Assembly: GCA_000513555.1 (NCBI GenBank) | Contig: ALYD01000018.1 | Location: forward strand, 1 to 53,346 | Direction: 5' to 3' | From: Lachnospiraceae bacterium JC7 | GTDB taxonomy: Bacteria; Bacillota; Clostridia; Lachnospirales; Lachnospiraceae | DNA length: 53,346 nucleotides | In this document: piece by piece, positions 43,883 to 53,346 of the stretch | Layout of the letters: every line of letters starts with the position of its first letter | Position numbering within the stretch: the stretch's first letter is position 1 | Translations under genes and position numbers: made by a program | Notes under the pieces: generated by a model | Told to the model about the DNA's origin: nothing | The model's input: the letters and a program-made list of their open reading frames with translations, nothing else | Databases searched by the model: none

Positions 43883-43978
43883 CTACGCCTGTATTTTGCT
43901 TACTCTTTTTAAGTAAAAGGGCAGAATTATTTCGCCTGCTATTTTTAAACTGCTATACAACCGTATTTCTAACAGCAT
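43883..43978 (-). CDS. Candidate small ORF (31 residues) upstream of the FNT gene
   Basis: ATG at 43978, GAGAGG 7 bases upstream, 31 codons (MLLEIRLYSSLKIAGEIILP...) to TAG at 43883. The peptide is cationic and amphipathic. It begins in a stretch that is less AT-rich than the desert to its right. It could be a leader of the FNT gene, a small membrane peptide, or chance. No family is known to me. Confidence 0.3.
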   Translation of the reverse strand: MLLEIRLYSSLKIAGEIILPFYLKRVSKIQA

Positions 43979-44622
43979 AAAATAACCTCTCAATTTTTTG
44001 CTATACGAGGATGCAGATAAACCATAGGCATACGATTAGATTAGCCTAACCATAATTGTATACAGTGTACCAAGGGTAGCACATGATCGCATTTTTTGCT
44101 ACATAATTAACAATGTGTATTAAATAAAAATCAGTGTTTCCTCTATACAAATCAGCCTATGACTTAATTAATGTCTATGTATAGTAGTTTTCTAATCCCT
44201 TGAGCATTTTGGTCAATTATACAGATGTTTATCTTATCAGAAACAAAATTAAATCTGTTGATTATAAGATAGAGAATCCAAACATCCGGAAATACATCGT
44301 CTTTTTCCACCCTATCATTACCGGGAGCTTCAGTACGATCCAAAATCATTGATTCTATATTTATCAGAATCTATTGATATTCCGTTTATTTTCAATCTGA
44401 CTTTCTCTTTCGTGAATAAAGAAATAATTTATCTGTTTTCTATATGATATTACACTTTTTACCGGCATATCATATATAAACGTTTCTTCATTATGTCCAA
44501 AGAAGCAAATCAAGCTGAGTTTTTCGGTAAATTATTTCCTGATTTTCATTTTTCTTCCATTAATTTTGCCATTTCTCCACGATGATCCTCTATTCATGTT
44601 TCATTTTTTATCCCCTGGCGCT

Positions 44623-44652
44623 TTTTCCACATTCCATCTTCATTTATCCACA
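44623..44652 (+). other. Pair of DnaA-box-like sequences
   Basis: TTATCCACA at 44644-44652 is a perfect DnaA box and TTTTCCACA at 44623-44631 differs at one position; they are 21 bases apart, two helical turns, inside an AT-rich desert. No dnaA, dnaN, parA or repB gene is near. Could be chance. Confidence 0.3.
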
Positions 44653-44760
44653 TTCTGAATTGTTATTTTTTTAAATATCTTTGTTTTTATTATCCTATTT
44701 TTACTATCATCAACTGTTCATATTTAACGCCTTCGATTGAATACCACAGGTTCTTACTTA

Positions 44761-45098
44761 ATAATGCTTAATTTTGACAATCTTTTCTGCACTTATAGCA
44801 ACTGATATTACAGCAATAATTCATTGGATTTTATCTCCATTAATAGTTGTTTCATCTGCATCAGATACTAAACCATTGTTCTTTAATTGTTTTTCATGTC
44901 CGTTAACAACGTTAAATTATGATTATTTTGAGTCAGTTTGTTTTTCACCCTGGAATCTATATATCATGAGTGGCTCTTCTAAAATTTCCAATTTGATTTT
45001 CAGATCAATTCCTTGATAATCCGATATATTTTTAATGTTGTTATCACTTATTTCTCAGTGAAGAATTATTTTCTCTTTCAAATATATTCTTACCCATT
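44761..45098 (-). pseudogene. Possible decayed gene on the minus strand
   Basis: From an ATG at 45098 (MGKNIFERENNSS) one can follow, after a single frameshift near 45060, one frame with protein-like content: NISDYQGIDLKIKLEILEEP, then two stops, then NGLVSDADETTINGDKIQ, a stop, and IIAVISVAISAEKIVKIKHY. The last block faintly resembles the C-terminus of OadG-like decarboxylase subunits. Stops are far rarer here than expected for such AT-rich DNA, but this is judged by eye. Confidence 0.28.
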
Positions 45099-46003
45099 GT
45101 AAAAAAACACGTATTTAAACGTTTATATTCAAGCTAAAATACGATGCAAAAACGCTATCAAAAAAAGTAAAGAAATATATAAATCACTGTTTTATGCTTT
45201 TAAAACTGTGATTTTTACGTTAATTAGGATTTTTTTGTGAAAACCACAATGTTTTTTGATCCTCCTGCAGCCGGTTACATCCAAAACCAGTGCATTTTTC
45301 AGCACGTGTGTTCCTGTTATTTTCTCCTTATCCTGTCCTGATAAACAAAAAAATCCTCCTTTTTTGATTTTGCTCCTCTTTTCTTTTCAAAAAACGGTTA
45401 AAAAGGCATGATTAGTATCTTTATATCTTCACTTATAGTAACAACTGATTCTTATGAAATTATCTCAGATTTTTCCGCCGTAAACACCGTTTCTGTCTTT
45501 ACGGAAATTTTTAGCCACAAATTTTCATATCTAAAAAATAATTATCTGGATGAAATTGATATACAGTAATTTTCGCTCCTTCTTACCCCATTTATAACCT
45601 TTTAAGTCTTTTCTTTTATGAATTTTTATCCTACTTTTAATTGAATTTTTCCTTTGGTTTTCTAATGATTTTATAAATAGTTTTTTATCTGTCAGATTGA
45701 AAATACTCAATGTTTTTCATTAAATCATATTCGCTAAAACCATACTTCATTTTAAACGTCATATGAAAAACCCGAAAAAAAAATACGTAATTTTCATACA
45801 AGAGTAAACTACTTAAAAACAATATCTAATCCACCCTTAAACGGCCTTAATCCGCTCTTTATCCCAATATTTTTAATATTCTAATCAAAAAAGTGTGAGC
45901 TGCACACAATTACGCCTTAACCAAATCACTTTTATTAATTTTTGACTTCAAGTGACAATATTTAATTATTCTGACTCAAATCAACCAATTCCGGATGAAA
46001 TTA

Positions 46004-46153
46004 CCTCCAATCGGAGTAAAACAGATTAAAATCTTCATTGAAAATTTTTTCTGTATAATAAATATTATTTTCATCAAGCTGCATTATTTCACCATTCGAA
46101 TATTTTCGATATATAGTTTCAAGCCGCGTAATTACGTTGCTTTTCGCATTGTT
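46004..46153 (-). pseudogene. Fifty-codon open fragment without start, possible gene remnant
   Basis: An uninterrupted minus-strand stretch that reads VITRLETIYRKYSNGEIMQL and on to NEDFNLFYSDWR, then a stop and a further short open run in the same frame. It has no start codon with a ribosome-binding site and a run of seven C just upstream (46158-46164). It looks like the end of a protein of unknown family. Confidence 0.25.
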
Positions 46154-48304
46154 TTAACCCCCCCATTCTCTAGCCACCAGTTTTTTTAGTCTCCGCTGCA
46201 TCAAACACGTCATTTTTAGAAAAAAATATCTTACTTTCTCAACACCCTACTGTTATTTGATCATTTTCTTTACTTTTATTCAAATATTGCCTTAACAAGT
46301 AGTTTTTACAAGATGTTTTTCTGCACTTACAGACCTCTTTACTGCAGCATAATATTCATACTGTTTCTAGCCTTTATGCATTTTTTAAAAGCCATATGGA
46401 TATAAATATTCTTATATTCCTACATGGATACTTCTGTTAATCGAGTTAAAAATACAACTGTCATTCTAGTTCTGAATTTTGATCTTTTACAGGCGATAAT
46501 TCATATTATCTAACTCTTTATTTCACCACTATATGCTTATATCTTCCTTGAGTTTTCTAGTTTCTTTATAAATTCGTTTATTTATTTTCGGGATCAATTT
46601 GTTTGAACTGTTGCCTTTCCGATTTTCACTGTTAAAACCCAAATCCATTAAGGTGTCCTTTTTTGCATGTTTTCATTTCATTGACACATGATAAAAAAGG
46701 ATAATATTTTATATTTTTCTTTTTCTTACCTCTTACTTTTCTGTTTTTATCATGAAAAATATTATATTTTCATTTAGACGCTCAAAATCCCGTCTTTTCG
46801 TAGTTTTCTTCTCACCCTGGACTTTTTCGTAAATTCGATATTTTTTTGTTGTCATTTAATTATTTTCGCACCATTTTGCAGATTTCTACCAAGATCCTTG
46901 CAAATAATCTCATCTCAGCGTCTCAAATTCAGAAATCAACATAATTATGTCACGTCTGAATAATTGTTAATTTTCAAATGATTTCTATACTTTTTAAGAT
47001 TACTAGCAAAAATATTATATATTTTTCTTTCGATTTAAGCTTAATGGAGTAATTCTATTTTTCTTTCCTACTCTTTCGTCTTTCCGAGCTTATCGGAATC
47101 TCCTCGCTGCAAATTTTATGCAAAACCAAAAATCTTTATGCATCCGCCTTCTCATTATCCTCTTTTACGCCATTTTCAGTTTCTTATAGAATTTATAATA
47201 TGTCCGGATCCAGTCAATGCTTTAAATTCAGCAGAATTTTGCCAAAATCGCAGCTCATACTTTAAGTAAATGCCTCTCTTATCATTCTCTTAAATATATT
47301 CATATAATCAGGCCTTACCACGTAATATCGAGTCTTCCGGCATATATCTCCATTTTGTTCTGTGCCTTGCAAATCGCTTAAATTTCTTTCGATTTCCTGA
47401 GTTTTTAACTTCATTTGACCATCAAATATTTCCCCATTCAGTCACTTTTTATATACCTTGCTGCTGCAATTTTTTTCTCATATTCATTATTTCATCTGAG
47501 TTAATCTGCACATTTCTATTACAGATCCGGAATATATCTTTAATGGTGTAAATCTGAGTTGCTCCTCCCGACATCTTTTTCCTATCACCTTCCCGCTCTT
47601 CTCTTTTTACCATTTTTTACATGCTTTATCCTCTTAAATCAAAAATGCTCGGTTTTCTGCGGTTCCAGAACGTTTCCCGCTTTTTTCTCCTTTTAAACTA
47701 CCTCCAATCAACTTATTATCCTTCCTTTTTCAACAATTCCTGCATCTTATTTCAATATTTCAAAAATATGATTCAAATTATATCCCCTTAAAATGTTCTT
47801 AAATTTTCGGATTATTGGCATTTTTCTACGAACTGGATTTTCAAGTACTTTCCTTTTTTCTCTTATAATCTCCATTTTCAATTTTTAATTTTTTTATATC
47901 AGTGTCAAAATTTTCTGCTTTGTAAATTTTGTCCTAATTACGAATTTTCGTACTTTTTTACGCTTTACTTTTGTCTAGCGTAAATTCACATTTTATATCA
48001 AGGCACATTAGTTCTGTTTTATCTCTTTTTGTTTCATCTTACTCTCTCCGCCTCTATGTGCTCCTTTTTTACAGTACCTCTGACTTTAATTTCTGTTTTT
48101 TTATATTTTACGCTTTCTTTTTCTTCAGTATAAACTCTGATCCCAGCGCATTTCATTAATTTCTCCCGCATTATATGCACAATTTAATGTTTTTCCTTTT
48201 TCTCCCAACGGTCTCTTTTCTTCTTTTTTTTGCTTTTTTTCTTTTATTTTTAACTGTTTTTTCCTCCGTTATCTCTACCGGACAGACCTTCCGCCTCCCT
48301 TTAC

Positions 48305-48355
48305 GCAAAAAAGGACCGACCATCGCCCTTTCTTACGGGTTATGATCGATCCTTT
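48305..48355 (-). terminator. Terminator of the beta-glucoside operon
   Basis: A 14-bp stem (48310-48323 with 48342-48355), complete only in the minus-strand RNA through two G:U pairs, followed by T6. About 145 bases after the stop at 48501. Confidence 0.88.
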
Positions 48356-48500
48356 ATACGTTGTTTTTTATGAATCTTACTCTTTTACTTAATTTTTTCC
48401 GCTTGTTCTTATCCGTAGATCCGGGCAAAAAGCCACATTTTTACTGATTTTTTTGCCGTTTTTAGGATTTTACCCCTTGGATTTTTCGTACATTTACGGC

Positions 48501-50399
48501 TTAAGCATTGATTGTCTGGCCCTTTGTAACATTTCCTGAAGCTGTAAATGTAATTTCATCACCATCTTCTGTCTCTGTTACTACTGTGAAGGTCTGCATC
48601 GAATATCCTGCTTTCTTCACTTCGTTTAAATCTACTTTGATAACAGGCTCTCCTGCTTTGACTGCTTCTCCCTGCTTCTTAAGTGGTGTAAATCCCTTTC
48701 CTTTTAGCTCTACAGTATTTATTCCGATATGAACAAGAAGTCCTCTTCCATTGGAAGTCCTTACTGCAAAGGCATGGCCTGTCTCATATACCATCTCCAG
48801 TGTTCCGTTTGCAGGGCTTACGATGATTCCGTTCTCAGGCTCTACACCTATGGTCTGTCCCATAGCCTCTTCCTTGAACATTTCATCCTTGATCTCTTCC
48901 TTATCAAGGATCTTTCCGTCTGCTACTGAGACGATATCTGTATCTGCATGTGCCACTACTGTCTCTGTTTTAGATGTATCGTTTTTTACCGATTTGATTC
49001 CGGTCTCTTCCTCATCAAGCTTTCCCTGACGAGCATAAATACCAAAAAGAATAAATGTAGCGATAAATGACACTACGATCGCAACTCCTGTACCGATGCA
49101 GGCATTGACAAAGTTTGTCATACCCTCGCCACCGATATATCCAGGAAGTACAAGAAGTCCCGGTGATCCTGCTGCAAAACGGCCTGTACCTGTGATTCCC
49201 ATATAAAGTCCACCTGAAAAACCACCGATCATAGCACCGATCAAAGGATAAATAAACTTAAGATTTATACCGTAGAGTACAGGCTCTGTAATACCAAGTA
49301 CACCTGTAAGTCCGGCTGAAGCTGCAAGCTCCTTTGTCTGCTTGTTCTTTGAACGTACCGCTACTGCAAAACCTGCTGCACCCTGTGCCACATTTGAAGC
49401 AAGCATTCCGGGTCCTACTACTGTATCGAAACCTGTTGTTGCAAGATTGTTCACACCGATAGGAATAAGTCCGTAGTGTGTTCCTGTCATTACAAGTAGT
49501 GGTGATAATGTTCCTACAAGTGTAGGTACTGCCCATCCGGCTGTGGCATTGAGCCATGTGAAGAATGCTGCAAGAAGATTACCTACCCATGTTCCTATAG
49601 GTCCAAGTACAGACAGTGTTACGATGCCTGAAACCACCAGTGAAACCATAGGTACTGAGAAGAACTTGATAGCCTTTGGTGATACCTTGTTCATGAATTT
49701 CTCTACATAAGACATGAACCATACACCAAGGATGATAGGAATAACTGATGAGCTGTAGCTTGCAAGAGTAATTGGAATACCAAACATCGCGATTCCTGCA
49801 CCTGCTGCCTTTGCCTCAGATACCATGGTGATAAATGATGGATAAATGAGGATTCCGCCCAGAGTCATAGCCATGAACTGATTGCACTTAAATCTCTTTG
49901 CCGCACTTGATGCCAGTAATATAGGAAGGAAATAGAATGGTGCGTCTGCAAATGCATTGAGCAGTGCATAGGTCTGAGTTGTCTTGTCCAGCATGTTCAG
50001 GGTCACAAGAAGTGCCATGATAGCCTTGATAAGACCGCCTGCTGTGATAGGAGGGATGATAGGCTGGAACATACTTGCAACAAACTCAAGCGCTGCGCTC
50101 AGCTTGTTCTGATCCTTCTTTGGTTCATCATCAGGAACCTGTGCCAGTGCTTCGAATCCGCCAAGATCCACAACCTCCTGATAAACCTGTGCAACATCAG
50201 GTCCGATTACGATCTGATACTGTCCTCCTGCATTGATTACAGAAAGTACTCCGTTCGTTTTCTTAAGCACTTCTGTCTTTGCCTTGCTGTCATCTTTGAG
50301 ACGGAAGCGCAGTCTGGTAGCACAATGTACTACCTGATTAACATTTTCTTTGCCGCCAACATTCTCAATTATGGTGGCAGCCAAATCTCTGAAATTCAT
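48501..50399 (-). CDS. bglP: Beta-glucoside PTS permease, IIBCA fusion
   Basis: About 632 residues in the order IIB (1-90, phosphocysteine Cys26 in VVHCATRLRFRL), IIC (100-450, about ten membrane helices, with FAAGSPGLLVLPGYIGGEGMTNF near the end) and IIA (480-632, phosphohistidine in LLVHIGINTVELKGKGF). It imports an aryl- or beta-glucoside and phosphorylates it in transit using HPr. The ATG at 50399 is chosen because AAAGGGG stands 8 bases before it and homologues begin MNFRDLA; a longer frame to 50513 adds 38 unrelated residues. It follows the phospho-glucosidase gene in one operon. I see no BglG/LicT-type antiterminator site; control is more likely by the LacI operator. The exact sugar is uncertain. 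Confidence 0.92.
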   Translation of the reverse strand: MNFRDLAATIIENVGGKENVNQVVHCATRLRFRLKDDSKAKTEVLKKTNGVLSVINAGGQYQIVIGPDVAQVYQEVVDLGGFEALAQVPDDEPKKDQNKLSAALEFVASMFQPIIPPITAGGLIKAIMALLVTLNMLDKTTQTYALLNAFADAPFYFLPILLASSAAKRFKCNQFMAMTLGGILIYPSFITMVSEAKAAGAGIAMFGIPITLASYSSSVIPIILGVWFMSYVEKFMNKVSPKAIKFFSVPMVSLVVSGIVTLSVLGPIGTWVGNLLAAFFTWLNATAGWAVPTLVGTLSPLLVMTGTHYGLIPIGVNNLATTGFDTVVGPGMLASNVAQGAAGFAVAVRSKNKQTKELAASAGLTGVLGITEPVLYGINLKFIYPLIGAMIGGFSGGLYMGITGTGRFAAGSPGLLVLPGYIGGEGMTNFVNACIGTGVAIVVSFIATFILFGIYARQGKLDEEETGIKSVKNDTSKTETVVAHADTDIVSVADGKILDKEEIKDEMFKEEAMGQTIGVEPENGIIVSPANGTLEMVYETGHAFAVRTSNGRGLLVHIGINTVELKGKGFTPLKKQGEAVKAGEPVIKVDLNEVKKAGYSMQTFTVVTETEDGDEITFTASGNVTKGQTINA

Positions 50400-50577
50400 G
50401 TTTTTATCCCCTTTAATATTTTGAACACTGTCCATTAAAGACAGCATTGCATTTATGAGTAACTTTTTCTCTTCATAGATGATAACCGTAAAATCATCCA
50501 TGATACTTATCACGTCATCAACGTAGAGCGTCTTCTATCCTTTTATTTATAACAGGATATGATTTGTTTGATCGTCA

Positions 50578-52041
<1,464 letters not shown>

Positions 52042-52055
52042 CTATATCCGGATTA

Positions 52056-52069
52056 ATGTAACGTTACAT
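52056..52069. promoter_or_regulatory. LacI-type operator in the leader of the glucosidase operon
   Basis: Perfect 14-bp palindrome ATGTAACGTTACAT, about 20-30 bases downstream of the probable transcription start of bglA. An identical copy stands at 52195-52208. Central CG with symmetrical arms is typical of LacI/GalR operators. Confidence 0.85.
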
Positions 52070-52093
52070 CAATCAGTGTTTTCTTATAGTCAC

Positions 52094-52122
52094 ATTTTAG
52101 ATTTGTTTTTGTATATTTTCAA
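52094..52122 (-). promoter_or_regulatory. Promoter of the glucosidase-PTS operon
   Basis: TTGAAA (52117-52122) and TAAAAT (52094-52099) on the minus strand, exactly 17 bases apart. The start site would be near 52087, with the operator inside the leader. Confidence 0.75.
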
Positions 52123-52194
52123 CGAATTAATTGTCACTTTCTGCCATTTCGTTATTTGTTACAATATATTTTTTACATTTTATGCAACATTTCT

Positions 52195-52208
52195 ATGTAA
52201 CGTTACAT
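52195..52208. promoter_or_regulatory. LacI-type operator at the regulator's own promoter
   Basis: Second copy of ATGTAACGTTACAT, 139 bases from the first. It overlaps the -35 zone of the promoter below, so it should give autoregulation, and the two sites could be bridged by a repressor tetramer. Confidence 0.82.
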
Positions 52209-52214
52209 TAAGTG

Positions 52215-52223
52215 TGGTATTAT
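52215..52223 (+). promoter_or_regulatory. Extended -10 promoter of the regulator gene
   Basis: TGG followed by TATTAT (52218-52223) forms an extended -10; the matching -35 (TGTAAC, 16 bases upstream) lies inside the operator. Start near 52230, about 48 bases before the ATG. A weaker pair TTGTTA/TTTATG lies further upstream. Confidence 0.5.
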
Positions 52224-52277
52224 ATTTCTAATAGGTTATTTACAGCCTATAAATCTTAAAGTTATGAGAATAGTTCC

Positions 52278-53300
52278 ATGAGTAAAAAAAAGAATGTTTC
52301 CGTTAAGTCTGTAGCTGAACTCTGCGGAGTTTCCACCGCCACCGTTTCTCGCGTTCTGAACAACGATCCCAAAGTTTCGGAAATCACCAGAAAAAGGGTG
52401 CTTGAAGCCTGCGAAAATCTGCATTATAAGATACCTGAAAAGACCTCTTCAGGTAACAGAAAGAAAATCGGTGTAATCACCAGTGTCAGCAATCAGGATT
52501 ACTTTGCCAGTCTTCTTAATGAAATTATAAATTATATGGCAGATTATGATTATACTGTCATAAATTGCAGTATGGAACGTGGGCGATTCAGCTTAAGAGA
52601 CTCTCTCCTTACACTGTACGATTCCAATGTTTCAGGCATCATAATCATCAGCGGTGATTACGTTTCCATCAAAGACATTATCGATCCGTCAATACCCCAT
52701 GTATGGATAGATTGCAATGACGCCTCACCTTATACTGATGAGATCTGTACCGTTACAAGCGACCAGTATGTCTCGGGCTGTCTTGCTGCAAGGGCTCTTT
52801 TAAATCAGAATTGTCGTCATCCTATCATGATCATGAGTACAAGAAGAAGTATCCGCAGTCAGGAGCGCAAACAAGGATTCTTTGACGAATTTAAACGCGC
52901 AGGCATAGAACTCACAAACGAAAACATTGTCGAAATAGAAACTACTAAGGATGGTTTTACAGACAGCCGGGAGGCTATACGTTATCTAATTGTTAAGGGC
53001 GTTGAGTTTGACAGTGTTTTTGCCATAAGTGACTGGCGCGCCCTCGGCGCCTATACAGGCGCGATCAGCATGGGAAAACATGTTCCCGAAGATATATGTA
53101 TCATCGGGTTCGATGGTGTCTCCCTTGCCTGCAAGAGCGTAAATATAACCAGTGTACAACAGAACACAAAGCGCCTCGCTCAATGTTCCTGCGATCAGCT
53201 GCTGCATCTCATAAAGGGTGAGCCGGTTCCAAATAAGCATATAGTCATCCCGACAGATATACTACCGGGCCAGACTCTTCTGGAGGCCAACCAGCTTTAA
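52278..53300 (+). CDS. LacI-family repressor of the beta-glucoside operon
   Basis: 340 residues, the only plus-strand gene. The N-terminal helix-turn-helix is VKSVAELCGVSTATVSRVLNN (residues 8-28) followed by the hinge helix region to about 60; the rest is a type-1 periplasmic-binding-protein fold (KIGVITSVSNQDYFASLLNEI; IGFDGVSLACKSVNITSVQQN). The DNA-binding part is standard LacI. It probably binds the two palindromes and is released by an internal sugar phosphate or glucoside. Its effector is unknown. The ribosome-binding site is only GAG about 10 bases upstream. Divergent from and 248 bases away from the operon it likely controls. Confidence 0.9.
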   Translation: MSKKKNVSVKSVAELCGVSTATVSRVLNNDPKVSEITRKRVLEACENLHYKIPEKTSSGNRKKIGVITSVSNQDYFASLLNEIINYMADYDYTVINCSMERGRFSLRDSLLTLYDSNVSGIIIISGDYVSIKDIIDPSIPHVWIDCNDASPYTDEICTVTSDQYVSGCLAARALLNQNCRHPIMIMSTRRSIRSQERKQGFFDEFKRAGIELTNENIVEIETTKDGFTDSREAIRYLIVKGVEFDSVFAISDWRALGAYTGAISMGKHVPEDICIIGFDGVSLACKSVNITSVQQNTKRLAQCSCDQLLHLIKGEPVPNKHIVIPTDILPGQTLLEANQL

Positions 53301-53346
53301 CCTCTTACACTTAAGTACCATAATAAAATGCAGTTGTCAGAGAATT

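Larger units (their letters stand above)
43979..48304. other. Gene desert 2 (about 4.3 kb), AT-rich, with decayed coding fragments
   Basis: No intact gene of more than 80 codons with a proper start. The plus strand is strongly T-rich (pyrimidine-rich), so the minus strand is purine-rich, as coding strands of low-GC Firmicutes are. Several open stretches on the minus strand read like protein (44164-44545, 44761-45098, 46004-46153), each broken by stops or frameshifts. I see no tRNA, rRNA, repeat array or large structured RNA. Either genes have decayed here, or this is long unused spacer. Confidence 0.55.

Noticed and set aside
44774..45016. An 80-codon plus-strand frame
   Set aside because: No ribosome-binding site; the minus strand over the same bases reads more like protein.
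43847..48500. CRISPR array, tRNA or insertion-sequence remnant in the desert
   Set aside because: No regularly spaced repeats, cloverleaf or terminal inverted repeats with a transposase fragment were found by eye.
50400..50577. A BglG/LicT antiterminator site before the PTS gene
   Set aside because: No RAT-like sequence and no terminator overlapping one; the only hairpin is short and lacks a T-run.

Overview
The window looks like chromosomal DNA of a low-GC Firmicute, most likely of the Lachnospiraceae. The evidence is AG-rich Shine-Dalgarno sites before nearly every gene, low-GC codon use, Gram-positive secreted proteins with cell-wall-binding repeats, a LytR-CpsA-Psr ligase, a beta-glucoside PTS and long AT-rich spacers. 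I cannot name the genus. Every gene except the last runs on the minus strand, so it reads from right to left. I see no rRNA, tRNA, CRISPR array, insertion sequence or phage gene.

Right end (48.3-53.3 kb): a beta-glucoside module. A LacI-type repressor on the plus strand diverges from a 6-phospho-beta-glucosidase and a PTS IIBCA permease. Two identical 14-bp palindromes, one near each promoter, are the probable operators. To its left is a 4.65-kb gene desert (43.85-48.5 kb) with what look like decayed minus-strand coding fragments, then a formate/nitrite-type channel.

Middle (30.7-42.8 kb): an AAA ATPase with a split DUF4143 domain, an ABC importer (binding protein, permease, ATPase), a Uma2-fold protein, a large secreted protein with wall-binding repeats, a response regulator and histidine kinase pair, a second, 1.4-kb desert, and a TSUP permease.

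Left (1-30.7 kb): a cell-surface polysaccharide locus. Sugar-modifying enzymes come first: a TPP carboligase with a sugar-nucleotide reductase/epimerase, then a C-methyltransferase with a secondary-alcohol-dehydrogenase-like protein. Two related secreted proteins lie between these pairs. Next are a polyprenyl-phosphate glycosyltransferase, a double-domain GT2, the initiating polyprenyl glycosylphosphotransferase, an LCP wall ligase, a second wall-binding-repeat protein, an O-antigen ligase/polymerase, a lipoprotein, and an operon of three GT4 enzymes, a frameshifted flippase, two GT2 enzymes and a DUF6020 membrane protein. Read together: a lipid-linked repeat unit is started, decorated with branched or modified sugars, flipped, polymerised and attached to the wall, where the repeat proteins may bind it.

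Two themes cut across families. Several conserved enzymes carry extra polar, low-complexity segments in surface loops. Many terminators have stems that are fully paired only in the minus-strand RNA, through G:U pairs.
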